Notes under the pieces: model-generated
Database searches by the model: none
The model's input: the letters and a program-made list of their open reading frames with translations, nothing else
Told to the model about the DNA's origin: nothing
Shown: positions 1-8,401 of the stretch, piece after piece
How the letters are laid out: the number at the start of each line of letters is the position of its first letter
Position numbering within the stretch: the first letter of the stretch is position 1
DNA from: an uncultured Pontibacter sp.
Lineage (GTDB): Bacteria > Bacteroidota > Bacteroidia > Cytophagales > Hymenobacteraceae
Reading direction: 5' to 3'
Assembly: GCF_947499215.1 (NCBI RefSeq)
Contig: NZ_CANMNI010000001.1
Coordinates: 1,569,523-1,633,522, forward strand
Length of the DNA stretch: 64,000 nucleotides
Program-made: the position numbers and the translations under genes

Positions 1-776
1 CCCTCACTCAGTTTACTCACCCACTTGCCATAGGATTCCCATGTCTCCATATTGCCCTTGTAGCCCTGCACCTCAAAATCTGTGGGAGCAGTGCGAACCA
101 TCGGCAGAATTTCCCACATGCTCGGTCCGTAGGGCTCGCTCTCTATCGGGGTCAGGTTGCTAACCTCCCAGCTGTATACATCGTGCGCGGCTGTCGACTC
201 TTGTCTGGCTTTTTGAGTTAAGTTACTTTCGCGGTAGCGCAACTTCATGCCTTTGGGCATGTTCACTTTAAAGGTGGCTTTCTCTACAGAGGTCTTGCTA
301 TTGACCAGCGGTATCCAAGTCGGGTAGAAAAGCATATTGCTCGACGTGACTTGGTATTCAAACTCTACCCTGTAAGGATACATGGTATGTGACAAGTCAG
401 CATGCTTCATTCGGTTTTCAAGCACCTCATAATCGGCACTGCCGTTGCCTACATCTTTGATATCGCCATTCTTCAGTGTCTTGATTTTCTTCCCGTTCTT
501 GTCGTAACTGGTGCCTTTAATAAAATTAATCTTGTGAAGTCTGTCATAAGGCACGTATAGGTTGGCGTGGTCTTTTCCGCCCGAATTAAGAATCGTGATC
601 ACTGAACGCACATAGGTAGTGCCATTACTTATCGAGTTAACCGTAAAGACTGTCTCCTCCTGCTCTATAATGGCATTGGCACCTTTAGAAAGGTCTTTGC
701 TAAATGGCAAGGCCTGCACCTGCATTATAAACACAAGGCAGGCGGCCATCCATAATTTGTAAAAGTTTGGTCTCAT
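1..776 (-). CDS. DUF3857 domain protein, partial (C-terminus outside window)
   Basis: The reading frame starts with ATG at 776 and runs off the left edge of the window without a stop, so only about 258 N-terminal residues are visible. Residues 1 to about 23 form a signal peptide (a basic start, MRPNFYKLW, then a hydrophobic stretch ending near VQALP). The rest is mostly beta-rich and matches the N-terminal DUF3857 domain that precedes a transglutaminase-like domain in many Bacteroidota exported proteins. It is the third and most diverged member of a tandem set with the two genes upstream on the same strand, and its start lies 40 bp beyond the stop of the previous one, so co-transcription is likely. 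The function of the family is not established. The transglutaminase part, if present, lies outside the window. Confidence 0.8.
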   Translation of the reverse strand, partial: MRPNFYKLWMAACLVFIMQVQALPFSKDLSKGANAIIEQEETVFTVNSISNGTTYVRSVITILNSGGKDHANLYVPYDRLHKINFIKGTSYDKNGKKIKTLKNGDIKDVGNGSADYEVLENRMKHADLSHTMYPYRVEFEYQVTSSNMLFYPTWIPLVNSKTSVEKATFKVNMPKGMKLRYRESNLTQKARQESTAAHDVYSWEVSNLTPIESEPYGPSMWEILPMVRTAPTDFEVQGYKGNMETWESYGKWVSKLSE

Positions 777-816
777 ATCACGATTGGGTAAAGTTGTACC
801 TATTGCGAGCGCGATT

Positions 817-2754
817 CTATTTTCTCTTGAGCACGATCTTTTCTGCGTGCTTGGCAACTATCTGGTTATATAGCTCCTTCAGATATGGGTATTCTTCTGC
901 GTAGTAAATGGGTTTTACAATATCGATCCTGCTCATTACTTCTACTACATTTCCATTTTTTTCAACAATGTATGTAAAGCTTCCCCCATTGTTAGGCAGT
1001 TTCATTAACACATTTTGTGGAGAATCCTCCAGTTCGTAGTTCTCAGGTATAGTGAAACGACATATAAGTGTCTCGCTGATCGGAACAGCAAAATCAACTG
1101 GATATGCCCGCTGCTCCATCTTGAACGGATTCTCCTTCTCCCCTTGGCCCAGCATCGGGTTTAGGTAAATCACATCAACAGGATGTGGACTACCAGTACT
1201 TTCAACTTTATATTGCAGCTCCAGTGGGCTGCTCAGGTCGCTGATGTTCTTAAAAGATGGGGTGCTGACTTTGTAGGTTCCTATTTCCTTGTTGAGTTTC
1301 TCTGTATACTTCTGTTCTCCTTCTTCAGTAATCTCTTTGCGTATGTACAGCGCTCTGTAGCCACCGCTGACCTCTTTTGCTTCGCCTTTTATTTGGCCTT
1401 GCGCATTCACTACTAAGTTGCCATTGTAGTACTTCTGATACAGGCCTGATGGCTTCAGTTCCACCCAACGGGCAGCTTTTGATTTTACAAGGTACCCTTC
1501 TCCGTTGAGACTGCGGACAGGCAGCATGCCGGCAGGCAGCATCGGATCGGTGGCATCTAGTAGAAATTCTTTGCCATCAACCGTTACGTGAGCAATCACA
1601 TAGTTAAACTTGTTGAGCAAGGGGGTTCCTTTGTATACCCGCCCGTGTTCGCGCGTGCTCACCAGTACAGGTGCCGCATCAAGGCCGGCTTCTTGCAGCA
1701 TAGCCGTGAGGAGCAGATTTACCTCGGCCGCGCTTCCGGATTTACTCTCAAAAGCCTTGCGAAGCGCCCCGGTGGTATAAATCCCGTACTTACCATTCCA
1801 GTTCATGCTTTTTTGCACGTGACTGTAAATAGTCGCCATTTGCTTCTCCGGCTCACTATGCGTACTCACCAAGGCCGCAATACCATCCTTAAAGAACCCC
1901 TTGCGATTGAGCTGGCTTCCGAATCGTTCGTCTTGTAGTAACTCATCAACCACCTGCTTCCAGTCCCCTGTCATCACTTCGTCGTTCTTGCCTGGCACAC
2001 GCAGCATCTGTAGTTCGAACTCAATTTTGGCCTGATAGTCGCCCAGTGTCGTAATGTATTTCTCTGCACGCAAAGCTGGCAGGTCCACCATAACCCAGCG
2101 GTAACCATTTATGTTGGTATCATACTTGTCGTTGGGTTCGTGCAGTTTGTGATAACCGTGTTGCAGTGTTTTATAGTCAAAATACTGCGGAATTCTGGCT
2201 CGATACTCGCTCCAGACAGTAGGTATGGTATTCTGGAAGCCCCATTCACGCAAATTGTAAATAAAGTCTGAAGTGACGGTATAACTATACTCGATCACGG
2301 ACCCTTCTTTTACATTAGGCATGGTAAATTTCTTAGAACGCCTGTTTTCGGAATACTGCTCTTCGAATACGGCGCTTTGTTCTAGTTTGGACTTTGTTAT
2401 TTTGCCGTTCTCGATATTGTAGGTATAACCCTTCACAGCACTCATCGTTTCCTTTCTGGAACCTTGTTGGTACAATGGGACAGACACGTTAGCCCAATCA
2501 TAACCCGACTTTTTAAGGATCTTAATCCTAGTCCGCCGCTCAAAGATTAAACTAAGAGACCCACCTGCGCTGAAGTAAGAGACGCCATAATCTGATAGAA
2601 TAACGGCAGCTGCGGAAGTGTCTTTATCGTAGCTGCGCATCATGAGTTCTGCCTCACCCACTTTCCCGTATTTATAGGGGCCTGACTGTGCGTGACTATC
2701 AGATAAGCGGAGACACAAGCCAGCAATCAAAAGAATAACAATTGTTGTTCTCAT
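817..2754 (-). CDS. DUF3857/transglutaminase-like secreted protein
   Basis: About 645 residues. I chose the ATG at 2754 because it gives a compact signal peptide (MRTTIVILLIAGLCLRL, cleavage near SHAQS) and avoids the overlap with the upstream gene made by the longest frame (start 2823); the ATG at 2766 is equally possible. The N-terminal half is a DUF3857 beta domain. Residues around 345-420 resemble a transglutaminase core, but the place of the catalytic Cys reads GSAAE, so thiol catalysis looks lost, while the later His (FNYVIAH) and Asp (LLDATDP) remain. The C-terminus is a DUF3858-like beta domain. It is a close paralog of the next gene upstream and lacks that gene's inserted Gly/Ser-rich segment. 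Likely periplasmic or surface-exposed; role unknown. Confidence 0.85.
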   Translation of the reverse strand: MRTTIVILLIAGLCLRLSDSHAQSGPYKYGKVGEAELMMRSYDKDTSAAAVILSDYGVSYFSAGGSLSLIFERRTRIKILKKSGYDWANVSVPLYQQGSRKETMSAVKGYTYNIENGKITKSKLEQSAVFEEQYSENRRSKKFTMPNVKEGSVIEYSYTVTSDFIYNLREWGFQNTIPTVWSEYRARIPQYFDYKTLQHGYHKLHEPNDKYDTNINGYRWVMVDLPALRAEKYITTLGDYQAKIEFELQMLRVPGKNDEVMTGDWKQVVDELLQDERFGSQLNRKGFFKDGIAALVSTHSEPEKQMATIYSHVQKSMNWNGKYGIYTTGALRKAFESKSGSAAEVNLLLTAMLQEAGLDAAPVLVSTREHGRVYKGTPLLNKFNYVIAHVTVDGKEFLLDATDPMLPAGMLPVRSLNGEGYLVKSKAARWVELKPSGLYQKYYNGNLVVNAQGQIKGEAKEVSGGYRALYIRKEITEEGEQKYTEKLNKEIGTYKVSTPSFKNISDLSSPLELQYKVESTGSPHPVDVIYLNPMLGQGEKENPFKMEQRAYPVDFAVPISETLICRFTIPENYELEDSPQNVLMKLPNNGGSFTYIVEKNGNVVEVMSRIDIVKPIYYAEEYPYLKELYNQIVAKHAEKIVLKRK

Positions 2755-2782
2755 CGGCACATTCATAAAGCAGACAGATAAA

Positions 2783-4825
2783 TCAGTTGTTGGCAACTTT
2801 TTTAAGCACAATCTGCTCTGCATGTTTGGCCACTATCTGGGTATAGAACTCTTTCAGGTATGGATACTCTTGGGCATAGTATACTGGCTTTGCCATTATA
2901 ATCTTGCTCATGACCTGCACTGTGCTTCCCTCTTGCTGCACCACATACATAAACCGCCCTCCGTTTTCAGGTAAAGAGATCATAGCATTCTGAGGGGCCT
3001 CTTCTAGCACATAACCTTCTGGCAACTCAAAACGACAGATATAGGTTTGATCTATAGGAGCGGCAATATCTACAGGGTATAGCCTAGTCTCTAGCTTAAA
3101 GGGATTTTCCTTCTCTCCCTGTCCCAGCATAGGATTTACATAAATCACATTGGCAGGCTGACTATTGCCACTGGCGGTCAGGCTATAATTGATATCAAGT
3201 GACTTATCCAGTATGTTTACGTTATTGAAAACAGGCTTACCTACACTATAATTACCGACTTCCTTACTGAACTTCTCAGCATAACTCTCTTCTCCTTCGT
3301 CAAGTAGAGTTTTGCGAAGGGTAAATGCGTTATAACCTGCTCTTGATTCTGTAATGTTGCCGTTTATCCCGCCACTCTGATCGATGGTCATTATGCCGTT
3401 ATAAAGCTTCATATTACTCATTATAGGCTGCAGGGCTACCCAGCGCTGGTCTGTCTGCTTGATCAGGCGGCCTTGGCCATTGAGGCTGCGTACGGGCAGC
3501 ATGCCTGTCTGTAACAAAGGATCAGTAGCATCAAGCAGCAAGTCTTTTCCATCAATTGCCACATGAGCAATTACATAGTTAAACTTATTGAGCATCGGGG
3601 CTTCCTGAGGCGGACGGCCATGCTCTCTCGTGCTTACTAGCACAGGGGCCGCGTCGATGCCCGCCTCTTGCAGCATGGCTACAAGCATGAGATTGATTTC
3701 AGCGGCACTACCCGTTCTATTTTCGTAAGCTTTGCGTAGAGGACCTGAGATGTAAATACCGTATTTACCGTTCCATTTCATGGTGCTTTTCACCATGTCA
3801 TAGATCGTTGCCATCTGTTCTTCCGGTTTGGTGTACTTGGCTGTTATAGCAGCGATGTCATTCTTAAAGAAACCCTTTCGGTTTAGTTGGGCACCAAACC
3901 GGTCTGAATCAAGCATCTCTTTAGTCACTTGGTCCCAGTTGCCAGTCATCATCTGCACTGTCTGTCCCGGGTACTTCACCGACTGCAGTTCAAACTCTAT
4001 TTTGGACTGGTAATCCCGCAGAGTGGTGATATAGCTTTCGGGGCGCAGTGCCGGAGCGTTTTTAACCACCCAGTGGTAAGTCGTGTTTTCCGCTTCTACG
4101 ACGGAAGAGCCACCCGATGTTCTTCCCCCTCCTATACCTGGCACAATCTCAGAAGACCATGTAACTGTGAAATTCTCCTTGCCACGCTCCCTGTTAGCCT
4201 CGTTGAAGTTTAAATAACCCTGTTGCAGAAGTTTATAATCATAGTATTCCGGAATGCGCACCTTATACTCGCTGTGAGCCACTGGAATAGTGCTTTGAAA
4301 CTCCCACTCGCGCAGGTTATACAGGAAGTCAGACGAAATTGTATACGAATACTCTATAATAGAGCCTTCCTTTACATTTGGCATCATAAACTTCTTCATA
4401 TGCCAGTTTTCGCTTGTCTGCTCGCTGAATACTGCCTTCGAATCTAGTTTATCTTTTGTTACTTTTCCTCCCTCTAGGTTATAGGTAAAGCCCTTAATGC
4501 TGTAAACCTGCTCTTTGTTAGTGCCTTTCTGGTAAAATGGGATTTCAACGTTTGCTGCATTATAGCCTGACTTTTTCAGTACCTTAATACGAGTGTGCCG
4601 CTCAAATATGACTCTAAAACCCTTGTTGTAAGTGAAATAAGAGTAACCTACATCGGACAACACAACTGCAGCGGCACTGGTGTCCTGTTCGTAGTTACGC
4701 ATAGTCAACTCCGAATCATCAATCTTTCCGAATTTTACTGGATAAGTTTGGCCAGAGACGCTAACAGTTCCGATTAAAAAGAACATAGCGAGACCTGCAA
4801 GAATGGTAGAGGTTTGCAATTTCAT
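2783..4825 (-). CDS. DUF3857/transglutaminase-like secreted protein (paralog)
   Basis: About 680 residues from the ATG at 4825, chosen because it begins a clear signal peptide (MKLQTSTILAGLAMFFLIGT, cleavage near VSGQ); the longest frame (4912) would bury it behind 29 unlikely residues. Domain order is as in the downstream paralog: DUF3857, degenerate transglutaminase core (again GSAAE instead of a Cys-containing motif) and DUF3858. It carries an extra stretch of about 38 residues near positions 215-255 with a Gly/Ser-rich core (PGIGGGRTSGGSS) that the paralog lacks. First gene of a three-gene tandem array, with only about 28 bp to the next start, so probably one transcript. The duplication is evident from near-identical blocks such as NVKEGS and LNKFNYVIAHV. 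Function unknown. Confidence 0.85.
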   Translation of the reverse strand: MKLQTSTILAGLAMFFLIGTVSVSGQTYPVKFGKIDDSELTMRNYEQDTSAAAVVLSDVGYSYFTYNKGFRVIFERHTRIKVLKKSGYNAANVEIPFYQKGTNKEQVYSIKGFTYNLEGGKVTKDKLDSKAVFSEQTSENWHMKKFMMPNVKEGSIIEYSYTISSDFLYNLREWEFQSTIPVAHSEYKVRIPEYYDYKLLQQGYLNFNEANRERGKENFTVTWSSEIVPGIGGGRTSGGSSVVEAENTTYHWVVKNAPALRPESYITTLRDYQSKIEFELQSVKYPGQTVQMMTGNWDQVTKEMLDSDRFGAQLNRKGFFKNDIAAITAKYTKPEEQMATIYDMVKSTMKWNGKYGIYISGPLRKAYENRTGSAAEINLMLVAMLQEAGIDAAPVLVSTREHGRPPQEAPMLNKFNYVIAHVAIDGKDLLLDATDPLLQTGMLPVRSLNGQGRLIKQTDQRWVALQPIMSNMKLYNGIMTIDQSGGINGNITESRAGYNAFTLRKTLLDEGEESYAEKFSKEVGNYSVGKPVFNNVNILDKSLDINYSLTASGNSQPANVIYVNPMLGQGEKENPFKLETRLYPVDIAAPIDQTYICRFELPEGYVLEEAPQNAMISLPENGGRFMYVVQQEGSTVQVMSKIIMAKPVYYAQEYPYLKEFYTQIVAKHAEQIVLKKVANN

Positions 4826-5219
4826 AGGCAAATAAAGATTAAATTTATAGATATGCTTCAGCGTGCCGGAAGTGCTCAGTTTTAATACTTTACCTGCTGG
4901 ATACTTCAACAAACCGATCCATAAATTAAATATTATTATCCTATATAGTCAATATGAATTATTTATAATTTATATAATATGATTGCAGTCCAGTTTTCTT
5001 AAACTTTATAATCCAAGAGATAAACTAGCACCAGTAATCAAAAACAGATAAACTTAACTTATTTTTGGGACACTGCAGAAAAGCAAATACTTATAAAAAT
5101 CCAATCGAATAAAATGGTTTACTATTATTGTAAATTATATAATTTTAATAAATAATATAACCTATAACACAGGCTAACCGATTGGATTTATAATGCTTCA
5201 GATGAGAGGGGTAAAATTA
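4826..5219. other. AT-rich intergenic region
   Basis: About 390 bp, very AT-rich between 4920 and 5200, upstream of the DUF3857 array and downstream of the small gene at 5271. I see no convincing reading frame, RNA gene or exact TAnnTTTG box. It presumably holds the promoter of the DUF3857 operon. Confidence 0.4.
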
Positions 5220-5264
5220 GCGAAGAGACGGGCTCTGGGAGTGAAGGTGAGCCCGCCTCTTTGC
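5220..5264 (-). terminator. Rho-independent terminator of the 5271 gene
   Basis: A 16-bp inverted repeat (5220-5235 with 5249-5264, two imperfect pairs) with a 13-nt loop. On the minus strand it is followed by TAATTTTAC. It sits just after the stop of the gene ending at 5271. Confidence 0.65.
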
Positions 5265-5270
5265 TCAGTA

Positions 5271-5639
5271 TTACAGGTAGGATGAAAAATTCTTGCTGTC
5301 CTGCCAGAACTCGCGGCAGGTTTCGCGTTGTCTTTCTAGAAATTCGTGGTCACGCTTCAGGGTTTTCCAATCGCCGTAGCCTAAGCGCTCGCAAAGCTTA
5401 AAGAAGCTGTCGCCTTGGTTTTGACGCCCTTTGACACGCACCAAGGCGCTCAGCAGCGGACGTCCCGCAGCATGCTCAGATTCAGAAATTTCGTCGATTA
5501 CTTCGTTGAGTTGCGACTTCTCGTAAGTGTTTTCGAGGTTGAGGCCCAGTTCGGCTTCTAATATCAGATTTTGGAATGACATCAGGTGAGCGCGACCGCG
5601 GGCTACTTGAATGAGTTTTTTTCGTACGCGTGTATTCAT
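5271..5639 (-). CDS. conserved-looking hypothetical protein, 122 aa
   Basis: Not recognised. 122 residues, charged, predicted mostly helical, no signal peptide or membrane segment, so cytoplasmic. The N-terminus is basic (MNTRVRKKLIQVARGR). The centre is acidic (VIDEISESEH) and is followed by AAGRPLLSALVRVKGRQNQG, which has the look of a conserved motif. ATG at 5639. It stands alone between two spacers with its own strong terminator, which supports a real gene. No function is proposed. Confidence 0.6.
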   Translation of the reverse strand: MNTRVRKKLIQVARGRAHLMSFQNLILEAELGLNLENTYEKSQLNEVIDEISESEHAAGRPLLSALVRVKGRQNQGDSFFKLCERLGYGDWKTLKRDHEFLERQRETCREFWQDSKNFSSYL

Positions 5640-5856
5640 GGTTCTTTTTAAGATAATGAAGGACAGCGGACTACACCTACTATTTTACTTAGTAAGTCCC
5701 GACTGAATAGGTTTCATAAAATATCTATATACACTTATACTCCAAAATGGCCTTCCGGGTTGTCCTGTGTTGTGAAAAATTTCAGCGGAAAGCGCGGATG
5801 TGTATCTATTGTTATAAAAGAACACTGAAACACAGTTAATTACACACTTGGCTTTT

Positions 5857-6636
5857 TTACTGAAGTCGTGGCTGTTTTTCAGAAAGGTATTTCCAGTAGC
5901 GCTTGGGTATATGGCGCAGATGCAATTTGGGGTTCTTGCGCTCAGGAATATTTACGTGGTCAAAGTATACCTGCCACAGCATCTGATAGCGCGTCTCACT
6001 ATCATCGTACTGGTCTGAGCTGAGTTTACCCTGCTGCTTTGGCGTAAGGGCCGGATTTTCCAGCTGCACAAAGCTGGTATGCTGCAGATCGTAATAGGCA
6101 CCGTAGCGTCGTGACGAATCGTAAATTGCCCAGCGCTGATCAGCGTAGCGCTTCTCAAAGTGTCGCACGATTAGGGGCAGCACATTAAAGTCGGGTGATA
6201 TGCTGGCGTAGTACAGACCATCGGCTGTTTTCTGGAAGCGCACAAAAGCCTCCATACGGTGCTTTTCGCGGTGCACCTGCTTGTGGATCTGCTGCACCTG
6301 TAAGATAAAGGGGGCGGTATAATTCCCCTCTACACTCTCAGGCGAGTCGAACACGAGTCGTGCATAGTCGAAGATGAGGCGCTCAAAACCGCTCTGCTCC
6401 CACAGGTAGGTATAGTACAATGACTCCAGCGCAGCAGCCGATAGACGCTTCTTCAAGCCGTGCCAGACCCGATTGGCCTTCGTTTCGTCGGTGACCACCT
6501 GCACGGTTTCGCCGAACATGGAAGGCTGAGCCAGTTGCTCGGGCTCGATGGCGGTGGGCCAGCCTTGACGCTCGTATGCCTCAAACACAACCGTGAGCAG
6601 CCCTTCGAAAGAGCCGTCGTAGGTATAGAAGTACAT
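5857..6636 (-). CDS. TIGR03915-type putative DNA metabolism protein
   Basis: About 259 residues from the ATG at 6636 (a TTG two codons upstream is the alternative). The start MYFYTYDGSFEGLLTVVFEAY and the C-terminal part (YQMLWQVYFDHVNIPERKNPKLHLRH, broken here by QVYFDH) fit the DUF4130/TIGR03915 family, whose members are encoded beside a radical SAM protein of the TIGR03916 type in many bacteria and are thought to act in DNA repair or modification. That partner is the next gene upstream on the same strand (stop at 6896), so the pair is intact. No membrane or export signal. The catalytic activity of the family is not established; assignment rests on recognition of the family and the neighbour. 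Confidence 0.8.
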   Translation of the reverse strand: MYFYTYDGSFEGLLTVVFEAYERQGWPTAIEPEQLAQPSMFGETVQVVTDETKANRVWHGLKKRLSAAALESLYYTYLWEQSGFERLIFDYARLVFDSPESVEGNYTAPFILQVQQIHKQVHREKHRMEAFVRFQKTADGLYYASISPDFNVLPLIVRHFEKRYADQRWAIYDSSRRYGAYYDLQHTSFVQLENPALTPKQQGKLSSDQYDDSETRYQMLWQVYFDHVNIPERKNPKLHLRHIPKRYWKYLSEKQPRLQ

Positions 6637-6642
6637 CTGCAA

Positions 6643-6895
6643 GCGCTGTTCTACTACTGTTTTGTACTGAAGTTTGCGCGGCTTTTGTCACGCTTGCCAT
6701 CGTGCTGCATTCTGGAGGAAAGGCTTTGGAGGTGCGGCACCAGCATGTTGAGTTTACAGCAGCAGGAAACACGGGCAACTTTAGTAGAATTTCTCATTGT
6801 CTTATGAATGGTTTGAAATGATGTATGATCTGTTTGGTTACACAAGTCTGTTTTGTCTTCCTCTCTCCCCTCTTCCATCTCACGCTTTTTAAAGT
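6643..6895. other. spacer inside the repair-gene pair
   Basis: About 250 bp between the radical SAM gene and the TIGR03915-type gene. A 74-codon minus-strand frame is present, but its Cys/Ser-rich low-complexity product looks spurious. I see no terminator, so the two genes may still be co-transcribed. Confidence 0.4.
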
Positions 6896-8161
6896 TTAGC
6901 TTACCTGCCGGAACAGGTCCAGCTGCTGCGTAAGCAGCGCACTTCGCACGGAGCCCTCGCCAAACAAGATGCGGCGGCGCAATTGCTCTGAGTCAAAGTC
7001 CTGCCGCTGCAGACTTCTGGTCTGGCAGGTAATAAAGTACTTGGCACGCTTCAGCACCACGCCCATTTGGCGCAGGTGGTCAAAGTGCAGCGGCGCAAAC
7101 CGCCGGGCCGATACGATCTTTTTGGCAGACTTCACTCCGATTCCCGGCACACGCAGGATCATTTCGTAGTCGGCAGTATTGATCTCCAGCGGAAAGAAAT
7201 GCCGATTGCGCAGCGCCCATCCCAGTTTCGGGTCTATGTCCAGATCCAGATTCGGCTGCGCCTCGTCCAGTATCTCCTTCACATCAAAACCGTAGAAGCG
7301 CATCAGCCAGTCGGCTTGGTAAATGCGGTTCTCACGAATGATTGGCGGAGCCGTTATAATCGACAGCCTGCTATCGGTGCTCACCGGCACGTAACCAGAG
7401 TAGTATACCCGCTTCAGGTTATACCCTTTGTATAGCTGATCCGACAACTGCAATATCTGGCGGTCGCTCTCGGCGGTAGCCCCTACGATCAACTGCGTGC
7501 TCTGCCCGGCCGGCGCAAACTTCGGCGTTGCCTTAAACAGCTTGCTCTCTTCTTTGGCCTGCACCAGCTGGTTCTTGATCGAGCCCATCGGCAACAAGAT
7601 CTCGGCATAGTTCTTCTCCGGTGCCAGACTCTGCAGACTTTGCTCAGAAGGCAACTCAATGTTCACGCTCAGGCGGTCGGCGTACAAGCCAGCTTCTTTT
7701 ATCAACTCATCACTCGCACCCGGTATGGTTTTGAGGTGGATGTAGCCATTGAACTTCTCTTCCTGTCGCAGCTTCTTAGCCACCCGCACCAGTCGCTCCA
7801 TGGTATAGTCGGCATCTTTGAAAATGCCCGAACTCAGGAACAACCCCTCAATGTAATTGCGACGGTAAAAGTTGATAGTTAAGTCCACCACTTCCTGCAC
7901 CGTAAAAGCAGCCCGTTGCACATCATTGCTTTTGCGCGTTACACAGTAGGCGCAGTCGTAGATGCAAAAATTGGTCAGCAGGATTTTCAATAGCGAAACG
8001 CAACGGCCGTCTTCGGTATAGCTGTGACAAATACCCATACCTTCCGCATTGCCCAAGCCCTTGTTCTCATTCTTGCGCTTTCCTCCACTTGACGAACAGG
8101 AAACATCGTATTTGGCAGCATCTGCTAATATTTTTAGTTTACCTATTATCTTGTCGTTCAT
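6896..8161 (-). CDS. putative DNA modification/repair radical SAM protein (TIGR03916 type)
   Basis: 421 residues. The radical SAM CxxxCxxC motif is CIYDCAYC at about residues 67-74, preceded by LLKILLTNF as in this family; extra N-terminal cysteines (SCSSSGG, GICHSY, RCVSL) may bind a further metal centre. Near residue 330 there is a helix-hairpin-helix element (ILRVPGIGVKSAKKIVSARR), a non-specific DNA-binding fold, which suggests that the substrate is DNA. The family is characteristically paired with TIGR03915 proteins, and the partner gene lies directly downstream. It presumably uses SAM and an Fe4S4 cluster for radical chemistry on DNA; the reaction is not known. ATG at 8161 is the only reasonable start. 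Confidence 0.85.
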   Translation of the reverse strand: MNDKIIGKLKILADAAKYDVSCSSSGGKRKNENKGLGNAEGMGICHSYTEDGRCVSLLKILLTNFCIYDCAYCVTRKSNDVQRAAFTVQEVVDLTINFYRRNYIEGLFLSSGIFKDADYTMERLVRVAKKLRQEEKFNGYIHLKTIPGASDELIKEAGLYADRLSVNIELPSEQSLQSLAPEKNYAEILLPMGSIKNQLVQAKEESKLFKATPKFAPAGQSTQLIVGATAESDRQILQLSDQLYKGYNLKRVYYSGYVPVSTDSRLSIITAPPIIRENRIYQADWLMRFYGFDVKEILDEAQPNLDLDIDPKLGWALRNRHFFPLEINTADYEMILRVPGIGVKSAKKIVSARRFAPLHFDHLRQMGVVLKRAKYFITCQTRSLQRQDFDSEQLRRRILFGEGSVRSALLTQQLDLFRQVS

Positions 8162-8220
8162 TCTCGCTTCTTCTATCTGCTTGATGGTTATAAAATTACA
8201 AAAGCTTTAGCACAAACCCC

Positions 8221-8241
8221 AATATTATTAGCAATAATATT
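8221..8241. promoter_or_regulatory. perfect palindrome upstream of the radical SAM gene
   Basis: AATATTATT-agc-AATAATATT, two 9-bp arms around a 3-nt centre, 60 bp upstream of the radical SAM start in the 240-bp divergent spacer. Operator-like; the binding protein is unknown. Confidence 0.4.
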
Positions 8242-8401
8242 TATCAACATGCTATCCACATCTCGGTGTTACTAACTTTTTTAGCAAAACGTAAAATCGG
8301 GGTAAAGGGCCTAAATGCTACATATCAGAACAAAAAGAGTATATTAGGAGGTTGAAGCGTACAAACACGTAGTTTATCGGCTTAAGCATCCTCTTACTTC
8401 C

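Noticed and set aside
6654..6878. 74-codon minus-strand frame between the repair genes
   Set aside because: Low-complexity, Cys/Ser-rich, no promoter or conserved motif; kept as spacer.
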